A stretch of 40,189 nt of DNA from an uncultured Clostridia bacterium (GTDB lineage Bacteria > Bacillota > Clostridia > Oscillospirales > Acutalibacteraceae). A program made the position numbers and the translations under genes. Below the pieces are notes generated by a model. It saw only the letters and a program-made list of their open reading frames with translations. It was not told the DNA's origin and ran no database searches. Location: positions 1-40,189 of the forward strand of contig CALGGQ010000045.1 of NCBI GenBank assembly GCA_937915775.1, given 5' to 3'. Shown here in pieces: positions 35,032-40,189 of the stretch; the first letter of the stretch is position 1; every line of letters begins with the position of its first letter.

Positions 35032-35955
35032 CTATCTTGCAAAATCATTTTTGCCATGCGCTTCATAGTACCGTGGATCTGCGAGTTTATCCGCCCAGCC
35101 CATCATAGAAGCCATTGTCATTGCTTCCACCTGTGCATTGGTTATGTCGAGTTCCTTATTCATTTCATTGACATAATCCCAATTGCTTTTCTTGTCGGGA
35201 TATTTTGCCTGTGCAAACGGCTCATAGCCGTCCTTGCCTTTTGTTACAGTGGCATAAACCTCCTTTGTGTCAACATAGATATAGCACTTATCGGGTAGTG
35301 AATTGCGGTAAGGAATCACGGTTGCTCCGTTTCTATCCATAAGCTCTGCGAACTGACAGATGTGATAGATAGTACTGCCAATCAGCGTATGATATTCATC
35401 AATATATCGGCACGCTCTTGTGGTTTTTTCGCCATCAGAATACTTGATTATTATGCCATCGCCGTCTTCAAGTTCAAACAATGGATTGTAATGAGGATCA
35501 ATAAAGCGGATACCTTTTGCAGCTCTGCTCATGTGGTTATCCAGCAGATACTTGTCATACACATAAAGGTGTAGCGCATAGTCTGCAACATTTCGTGGGT
35601 GCAGTATTAAAAGAAAGGTTTGATTACCTGCGTCAACACGAAAGCCGTAATCTGTGCCGAAAACACCTTTATTTGCGGCTTCTTCGTGTTTTTCGCAATA
35701 TTCCTTCATCGTTTGTAAATTAGGGAAGGTCTTTTCAAGATAATCAAGGAAACTATTTCTCTCATTTTCAAAATGCTCACGCAGGGTGGCGCCGCTAAAC
35801 TGTTCAAATGATGAATTAAAGTTCTTTCCATCCCAACCATAATCCCCACGTAAATAGCCGTAATATCCTGTCTGCATAGCAATCTGATGGTCTTGTCGGT
35901 AAGCGTATAGGTTTTCCTCTTTTGTCATTGGTTTAAGAGTGTATTCCTGCGGCAT
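35032..35955 (-). CDS. ICE-associated protein of unknown function
   Basis: This 307-residue soluble protein starts MPQEYTLKPMTKEENLYAYR and contains GYYGYLRGDYGWDGKNFNSS, RVDAGNQTFLLILHPRNVAD and DGIIIKYSDGEKTTRACRYI, then MTMASMMGWADKLADPRYYE near the end. I recognise it only as a type of protein that accompanies the giant methylase-helicase in such elements. It has no membrane segment. GGAGG precedes ATG 35955, its stop overlaps the ribosome site of the giant gene, and its start overlaps the previous stop by one base, so it is tightly coupled in the operon. Confidence 0.72.
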   Translation of the reverse strand: MPQEYTLKPMTKEENLYAYRQDHQIAMQTGYYGYLRGDYGWDGKNFNSSFEQFSGATLREHFENERNSFLDYLEKTFPNLQTMKEYCEKHEEAANKGVFGTDYGFRVDAGNQTFLLILHPRNVADYALHLYVYDKYLLDNHMSRAAKGIRFIDPHYNPLFELEDGDGIIIKYSDGEKTTRACRYIDEYHTLIGSTIYHICQFAELMDRNGATVIPYRNSLPDKCYIYVDTKEVYATVTKGKDGYEPFAQAKYPDKKSNWDYVNEMNKELDITNAQVEAMTMASMMGWADKLADPRYYEAHGKNDFAR

Positions 35956-36200
35956 TACTCATTCCTCCTTTGCATATTCAATTCAAGCGTTCCGATTTCA
36001 CGGTACGCTCTGTCAACGATGTCCTTCTCGGCGTCAAAAAGGTAATCAAAAAAACGTATCCACGCGTAATTTTTGTCGCCGTCCCTGTGGAAGAAGGTGG
36101 CGTAGCGGTGTTTTTCAATCTTACTGACGCCTATATGAAAGTGAACGTCGCCGATAGTAAGGGTTCTGATAATCTTGTAGGAAAAGAATTTCTTTTTCAT
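35955..36200 (-). CDS. Small ICE accessory protein, 81 residues
   Basis: This basic, aromatic-rich protein (MKKKFFSYKIIRTLTIGDVH, then YATFFHRDGDKNYAWIRFFD and EKDIVDRAYREIGTLELN) is unrecognised. Its ATG overlaps the upstream TGA by four bases (ATGA) and its stop overlaps the next ATG by one, so translation is coupled on both sides. No membrane segment or zinc motif is visible. Confidence 0.65.
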   Translation of the reverse strand: MKKKFFSYKIIRTLTIGDVHFHIGVSKIEKHRYATFFHRDGDKNYAWIRFFDYLFDAEKDIVDRAYREIGTLELNMQRRNE

Positions 36201-36484
36201 CTGGTATCACGCTTCGAGGGCGGCTTTATTCCGTGAAGCCTATCATAAAACTGCACCTTGCTTGCGCCTCGGCTGACTAAATCTCTTTCGGCGCTGTAAA
36301 GGTCTTTGAAATAATGTCCCCAATAGAAATCAGTCATTTCCTTGTTGGCTTCCCAAGTGGCATACGGTGTTGTCAAGCCATTTTCGGGTAGGCTTTTGTT
36401 GTGTCCGATAACAAGCGTTGCTTCGTCAACATGAATTTCAGAAATGACCACATAATTCGTGTTACCGACTCTTTGTCCCGTCAT
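36197..36484 (-). CDS. Small ICE accessory protein, 95 residues
   Basis: The product from ATG 36484 starts MTGQRVGNTNYVVISEIHVD and includes LVIGHNKSLPENGLTTPYAT and KEMTDFYWGHYFKDLYSAER, then a basic end. Its function is unknown. AAGGAGG is nine bases upstream of 36484. An ATG three codons earlier overlaps the spacing region and is less likely. It overlaps the upstream gene by 23 bp and the downstream one by four. Confidence 0.65.
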   Translation of the reverse strand: MTGQRVGNTNYVVISEIHVDEATLVIGHNKSLPENGLTTPYATWEANKEMTDFYWGHYFKDLYSAERDLVSRGASKVQFYDRLHGIKPPSKRDTR

Positions 36485-36716
36485 CTGTTTCATCCTCCTT
36501 ATCTGCCCACTCTTCACCCAAGTATGCGAAAAGATTACCGTCACGAATGCTTTTTTTGATTTCGGCGATGGTGCTCACATCATTGACATTGATATCCTTG
36601 ACTGTATCAAGGCGCTCAAGGGTAAGGTGGGATAATTCTCTTTTTGTTGTATAGCCGCTTTTGTAGAGCTTTTCCAAAGTGGCTATTTTTTGTTTGAATG
36701 GTTTGGCTTTTTCCAT
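36462..36716 (-). CDS. Small helical ICE protein, 84 residues
   Basis: The protein starts MEKAKPFKQKIATLEKLYKS and continues GYTTKRELSHLTLERLDTVK, then NVNDVSTIAEIKKSIRDGNL and an acidic tail (EEWADKEDETDDG). It is unrecognised and probably all-helical. GGAGG precedes its ATG. It overlaps both neighbours, so it belongs to a chain of five small coupled genes. Confidence 0.65.
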   Translation of the reverse strand: MEKAKPFKQKIATLEKLYKSGYTTKRELSHLTLERLDTVKDINVNDVSTIAEIKKSIRDGNLFAYLGEEWADKEDETDDGTKSR

Positions 36717-36856
36717 ATCGTTTCCTCCTGTTTCGGTTTGTAGTCCTTATCAAGCAGTTTCTTCATACAGAAGCCGCAAAAATCAGTATATGGATGCTTG
36801 TAGTTACATTTAGAGCAATCATAGAGCTTATCAGTTTCGGGACAGTAGTGATACAT
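36683..36856 (-). CDS. Small zinc-ribbon-like protein
   Basis: The product from ATG 36856 is 57 residues and contains two CxxC pairs, DCSKC and FCGFC, preceded by a further Cys (MYHYCPETDKLY). This is the form of a small zinc ribbon that may bind nucleic acid or a partner protein. AAGGA lies nine bases before this ATG. A longer form from 36925 lacks a ribosome site. It overlaps the winged-helix gene by 26 bp. Confidence 0.65.
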   Translation of the reverse strand: MYHYCPETDKLYDCSKCNYKHPYTDFCGFCMKKLLDKDYKPKQEETIWKKPNHSNKK

Positions 36857-37187
36857 AATTATCATCCTTGTGCCGCAAAAGCTGATTTCCGTATTCGGTA
36901 AAGGCATACCAATTCGTATGGTCAAATTCAGACTTTTTCATTCTCTTTTTAGTAATCACTCCGCCGTCAACTAACCGTTCCAAAGCCCTCCACGCCTGAT
37001 CCTTTGACAGAAAATGATAATCGCCGGTAAGTGCCTTTGCACCGCAGCGGCACCATAAGCGGTTATCGGTATTCAGCACCATATCTGTATTGTTCTTGTG
37101 CTTCTTGCCTGACTCTGCAAGATATTGCGCTACAATAGCGGCGTTAATGCCGAATAAACAAGCAATGTTTTCGTTAAAAGAAATCAT
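36831..37187 (-). CDS. Winged-helix DNA-binding protein
   Basis: This 118-residue protein starts MISFNENIACLFGINAAIVA and includes FLSKDQAWRALERLVDGGVITKKR, a recognition-helix plus wing typical of winged-helix domains in replication initiators and transcription factors, then NWYAFTEYGNQLL. It may regulate the small-gene operon or act in replication of the circular element. Cys and His are scattered without a clear metal motif. AAGGAGG nine bases upstream supports the start. Confidence 0.7.
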   Translation of the reverse strand: MISFNENIACLFGINAAIVAQYLAESGKKHKNNTDMVLNTDNRLWCRCGAKALTGDYHFLSKDQAWRALERLVDGGVITKKRMKKSEFDHTNWYAFTEYGNQLLRHKDDNYVSLLSRN

Positions 37188-37212
37188 AGCGGTATTCCTC
37201 CTTTATTGTTCA

Positions 37213-37800
37213 TTATCGAGCGTCCATATCATCACGCTGTTTTAACTGCGTTTGAAGCTCCGAGAGAGCTTGCTTTGCCCACGCAGGCATTTCACTTTCC
37301 TTAATGACGCCCATAAGATTATATCGTTCAAGGCGGTCCTGTTTTTTATCATCAAGGTTATATCCAAAAACAGCATTTCCGATTTTGCCTGCATAAGCGC
37401 CGTTGCCGCCGCTGGCAAGATAAAGCTGATTTCTGTCAGAACGGTACTCTCTTTTCAGCGTGTCTGCACGAAGCACGACTACCTGACCGATAAGGGAATC
37501 AAAATCAGAGCAGGGTTCACATTGCTCGGGCTTAATAATGTTAATATCCGTTTGCTTGTTCTGCTCAAGCACCTCAATCGCCTGACCGATTCTGCCGATA
37601 AAGTCCTTCATTACCTCGATATAGTCATCGTTGCCTTTTGCGTCGGGATAAAGCTCCATTCCGGCAAAGGGTTCTACGAAGCTGCAAGCATACTTTGGGG
37701 ATAGATTTTTGCTTTCGCATACAATGATTTCACGAGGTCCGATTTCAACGGATTGAATCACCTCGTAATCGCCAGCCATTCGTTTTTCATTAGGTTCCAT
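37213..37800 (-). CDS. ICE accessory protein of unknown function, 195 residues
   Basis: From ATG 37800 the protein starts MEPNEKRMAGDYEVIQSVEI and contains GPREIIVCESKNLSPKYACS, ADTLKREYRSDRNQLYLASG, GNGAYAGKIGNAVFGYN and a Gln/Lys/Arg-rich C-terminus. It looks like the DUF6329-type accessory proteins of these ICEs, but I cannot confirm that. GGAGG eight bases upstream sets the start. The frame extends to 37863 through a terminator-like leader, and that extension is not believed to be translated as part of it. Confidence 0.7.
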   Translation of the reverse strand: MEPNEKRMAGDYEVIQSVEIGPREIIVCESKNLSPKYACSFVEPFAGMELYPDAKGNDDYIEVMKDFIGRIGQAIEVLEQNKQTDINIIKPEQCEPCSDFDSLIGQVVVLRADTLKREYRSDRNQLYLASGGNGAYAGKIGNAVFGYNLDDKKQDRLERYNLMGVIKESEMPAWAKQALSELQTQLKQRDDMDAR

Positions 37801-37817
37801 ATTCGTTACCTCCAAAT

Positions 37818-37853
37818 AAAAAAGGGTGGCCGTGATTTCTCTCATAGTCACCC
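37818..37853 (-). terminator. Leader hairpin with U-run, possible attenuator
   Basis: In the minus-strand transcript GGGTG (37849-37853) pairs with CACCC (37824-37828), followed by T6. A competing stem, GTGA with TCAC (37832-37835 with 37848-37851), shares bases with the first, so the two exclude each other. The position 18 bases before a start codon and between two operon segments suggests a conditional terminator. The stem is short, so this is tentative. Confidence 0.5.
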
Positions 37854-37864
37854 TGCGCGTCATA

Positions 37865-37954
37865 TTACTTTTTCTTTTTTCTTGTGTTCAGGAACACAAG
37901 CCCTGCCACAATGAAAACCAAAAGTCCGATTGCAATAAAGTTACTCACTGTCAT
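37865..37954 (-). CDS. 29-residue single-span membrane peptide
   Basis: The frame reads MTVSNFIAIGLLVFIVAGLV and continues FLNT with a basic RKKKK end: one hydrophobic helix followed by positive charges that would stay in the cytoplasm. GGAGG nine bases before the ATG is strong and lies inside the 3' end of the surface-protein gene, with a 14-bp overlap. It is likely translated. It could be a helper of the surface protein or sortase, but its function is unknown. Confidence 0.65.
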   Translation of the reverse strand: MTVSNFIAIGLLVFIVAGLVFLNTRKKKK

Positions 37955-40189
37955 CGTCAGTTTCCTCCTTTTTCTTTTTGCTTCTAAAAAGCGTTACGCC
38001 GACAACACCTGCACCTGCAGCGCAAATCGCCGCTAATATCCACCAAAGCGTATTGTCGGTATCATCGCCTGTCTTTGGCGTCTTTTTAATGATGGTAGTA
38101 GTTGTTTTTTCGGGAACGGTAATTTTAATTGTCTGTCCCTTGTCGTTAATATCGGTATGTGTTGCGATTTCAACCTCATCACGATATATACGCTCAAAGA
38201 CAACGACTTCCGTTTCAGCGGTAATACCGCTTCCATCGAACACAAAGGTTACTTCTACTGTGCCATCACTCTTATCGGGTGTAAATTTCACTTCGGCTCT
38301 GATAGGCTGTTCATTAATTAAGAACGGCTTGCCCGTTGCCTTGTCCATAAGCTCGCCGCTGATAACATACTCTTTGCCGACTGTCAGATTCTTGTAGATT
38401 ACAGTATCAACAATCGTGATTATCTTGCTTGCTTCAACCTCGCTCTTGCCGTCAGCCTTTGCGGAAGTCTTGATTTCAGGCACCTTAACTGTTACCGTCT
38501 GTCCTTCATCGTTAATGTCGGCATGAACGGCAAGCTCTTTGCCGTTTCGATACAAATACTCAAACACAACAATATCCGTATCCGACTTTATAAGTCTTGT
38601 ATCAAGCTTAAACGAAATGTTGATTGAACCGCTGGATTGTTCAGGTGTAAAGCTAATTCCGGCGGTTACTTTTCTGCCGTCTAACATAAGAGCCTTGCCT
38701 GTAGCTTTATTAATCAAAATTCCCTTAATCGTGTACTTTTTACCGGAAACAAGGTTATGATATTTTACAGTGTCCGTCAATTCAAAGAGCTCTGTTGCAC
38801 AAACGGATTTTTGACCTTGAATATCTGCAGAAGTTTCAATTTCAGGTATTACGACTGTAATTGTCTGGTTTTTATCGTTAATATCCGCATGAGCAGCCAG
38901 CTCCCTATTTTTGTAATACAGGGTTTCAAAAACGACAAGACTGGTTTCCGCACTGATTTTAGAGCCGTCAAAGGTGAACGATACTGACACCGTGCCACTA
39001 CTCGTTTTCGGAGTAAAGGTTGCTTTTGAAACAATCTTTTTTCCGTTAACCGTAAAGGGATTGCCGGTTGCTTTATTCATCAGGACGCCGCAAACCGTAT
39101 ATTTCTTGCCAACGGTTAAGTTTCGATACTGCACCGTATCAACAATGCAAATTTTATTTGCGGCTTCAATACGATTACCACCGTCAACCTCGGCGGTAGT
39201 TCTGATTTCAGGAACACGAACAGTTACCGTCTGTCCTTTGTCATTAATATCCGCATGAGTAGCCAGCGTTGTGATGTTTTTGTATAGCGTTTCAAACACG
39301 ACCATGTCTGTATCCGTTTTTAATTTTGTGCTGTCGAATGAGAACAATATATCTACTGTTCCGAATCCTTTTGAAGCAACGAAGTTTTTTTCCGAAGTGA
39401 TTGTTTCACCGTCAATCCGCAACGGCTTACCGGTTGACTTATCCATAAGAATGCCTTTTACCGTATAACTTTCGCCAGGGATTAGATTCCTATATATTAC
39501 CGTATCCGTAATAGTAAATCGTTGTGTTGCAAATACCGTTTTCTTTTTGTTGATTGCCGCCTTTGTTTTGATTTCCGGAATTCTGACAGTTACAGTCTGT
39601 TCTGCATCATTAATATCAGCGTGTGCCGCAATTTCAATATCGTTGCGAAGCAATGATTCAAATACAACTGTCTGTGTTTGCTTGGTCAAACCGGAACCGT
39701 CAAAGATAAAGGTCACCTCAACCTTCTCGTTTGTCTGTTGCGGTGTAAAAACAGTATCGGCGGTAACTGCCATGCCATTTACTATAAAAGGTTCCTTCGT
39801 CCTCTTATCCATCAGTACGCCTTTGATAACGTACTCTTTACCGACAGTAAGGTTCTTGTAGGTTACGGTATCAACAATCGTGATTTTCTTGCTTGCCTCA
39901 ACCTCGCTCTTGCCGTCAGCCTTTGCAGAGGTCTTGATTTCAGGCACCTTAACCGTTACCGTCTGTCCTTCATCGTTGATGTCAGCGTGAACGGCAAGCT
40001 CTTTGCCGTCTTTATAAAGGCTCTCAAATACGACAATATTGGTTTCGGTGGTGATATTCTTTCCGTCAAAGGTAAAGAGAACATCAACCGAGCCGCTTGG
40101 AGCTTCGGGAGTAAATGTTACTTCGCTCTTGAAGGTATCGCCGTTAATAACGAGTTCCTTGCCTGTGGACTTATCCATAAGGACGCCGA
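37941..40189 (-). CDS. VaFE/ester-bond-repeat surface protein with TPKTG sorting signal, 3' part
   Basis: The frame is open to the right edge, so the N-terminus is missing (about 748 codons visible). It consists of six units of roughly 110 residues, each with a D-T-V-x-Y-x-N-L strand, a VVFE[ST]LY segment and an HADIND-x-x-Q-T strand. This is the VaFE repeat, whose Thr and Gln are known in related domains to form intramolecular ester bonds that stiffen cell-surface stalks. The C-terminus has TPKTGDD, a membrane helix (LWWILAAICAAGAGVVGVTL) and a KKKK tail, so it is sortase-anchored. It is probably an adhesin or cell-contact factor for mating, anchored by the element's class B sortase. The first and fifth visible units share a nearly identical block. 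Confidence 0.88.
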   Translation of the reverse strand, partial: GVLMDKSTGKELVINGDTFKSEVTFTPEAPSGSVDVLFTFDGKNITTETNIVVFESLYKDGKELAVHADINDEGQTVTVKVPEIKTSAKADGKSEVEASKKITIVDTVTYKNLTVGKEYVIKGVLMDKRTKEPFIVNGMAVTADTVFTPQQTNEKVEVTFIFDGSGLTKQTQTVVFESLLRNDIEIAAHADINDAEQTVTVRIPEIKTKAAINKKKTVFATQRFTITDTVIYRNLIPGESYTVKGILMDKSTGKPLRIDGETITSEKNFVASKGFGTVDILFSFDSTKLKTDTDMVVFETLYKNITTLATHADINDKGQTVTVRVPEIRTTAEVDGGNRIEAANKICIVDTVQYRNLTVGKKYTVCGVLMNKATGNPFTVNGKKIVSKATFTPKTSSGTVSVSFTFDGSKISAETSLVVFETLYYKNRELAAHADINDKNQTITVVIPEIETSADIQGQKSVCATELFELTDTVKYHNLVSGKKYTIKGILINKATGKALMLDGRKVTAGISFTPEQSSGSINISFKLDTRLIKSDTDIVVFEYLYRNGKELAVHADINDEGQTVTVKVPEIKTSAKADGKSEVEASKIITIVDTVIYKNLTVGKEYVISGELMDKATGKPFLINEQPIRAEVKFTPDKSDGTVEVTFVFDGSGITAETEVVVFERIYRDEVEIATHTDINDKGQTIKITVPEKTTTTIIKKTPKTGDDTDNTLWWILAAICAAGAGVVGVTLFRSKKKKEETDDDSE

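Noticed and set aside
37801..37863. N-terminal extension of the 195-residue protein from ATG 37863
   Set aside because: It runs through the terminator-like hairpin and T-run, while GGAGG is correctly spaced for ATG 37800.
37941..40189. Regular repeats of about 330 bp, considered as a non-coding repeat array or CRISPR-like locus
   Set aside because: They lie in one unbroken reading frame and encode VaFE protein units; unit size and divergence do not fit CRISPR.

Overview
The window looks like about 40 kb of an integrative and conjugative element (ICE) from a gut-type member of the Clostridia. This is inferred from the Tn1549/CTn-style Firmicute conjugation genes (class B sortase, PrgI, Maff2-type pilin, PcfB, DUF3848, DUF3991/TOPRIM, a giant methylase-helicase, a VaFE surface protein), strong GGAGG ribosome binding sites and frequent TTG/GTG starts. 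No rRNA, tRNA, CRISPR array or transposase gene was seen. Both window edges cut genes: a tyrosine integrase on the left and a repeat-rich surface protein on the right.

Layout. (1) 1-433: the 5' part of a tyrosine recombinase gene on the minus strand. (2) About 500-10,710: an AT-rich block of three modules that looks like a defence island. The first is a Thoeris-type pair, thsA (SIR2-SLOG) and thsB (TIR), arranged tail to tail and bracketed by a perfect 21-bp inverted repeat just upstream of both start codons. The second is a two-gene operon of a membrane-anchored coiled-coil protein and a Rad3/DinG-like helicase fused to a PD-(D/E)XK nuclease. I cannot match it to a described system. The third is an operon of a small unknown protein, an OLD-family ATPase/TOPRIM nuclease and a UvrD-like helicase (Gabija-like). 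(3) 10,858-24,221, all minus strand: the conjugation module, read from a tiny basic peptide and DUF3848, through TOPRIM primase-like protein, oriT candidate, MobC-like protein, relaxase, PcfB, ArdC-like protein, VirD4, pilin, VirB6-like, PrgI, VirB4 and sortase B, to a CHAP/NlpC-type hydrolase. (4) 24,469-25,452, plus strand: an AT-rich two-gene membrane-protein operon with its own promoter and terminator, interrupting the backbone. (5) 25,455-37,800, minus strand: a 3,188-residue fusion (ArdC-like N-terminus, repeated modules, MutS domain I, N6-adenine methylase, SNF2 helicase) preceded by small accessory genes. An out-of-frame TnpV-family gene is nested inside the giant reading frame. (6) 37,865-40,189: a 29-residue membrane peptide and a VaFE/ester-bond-repeat surface protein ending in a TPKTG sorting signal, a plausible substrate of the element's own sortase B.

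How it works together. The relaxase, MobC, PcfB and VirD4 would prepare and deliver DNA. PrgI, VirB4, VirB6, the pilin and the hydrolase form the envelope channel. Sortase B and the VaFE protein could mediate cell contact. The ArdC-like and methylase-helicase proteins could protect incoming DNA, while the defence island would protect the host and so the element. Functions of the Thoeris, OLD/UvrD and conjugation genes rest on visible motifs plus family knowledge. The membrane-protein/helicase-nuclease module, the plus-strand membrane operon and the small genes are of unknown function.
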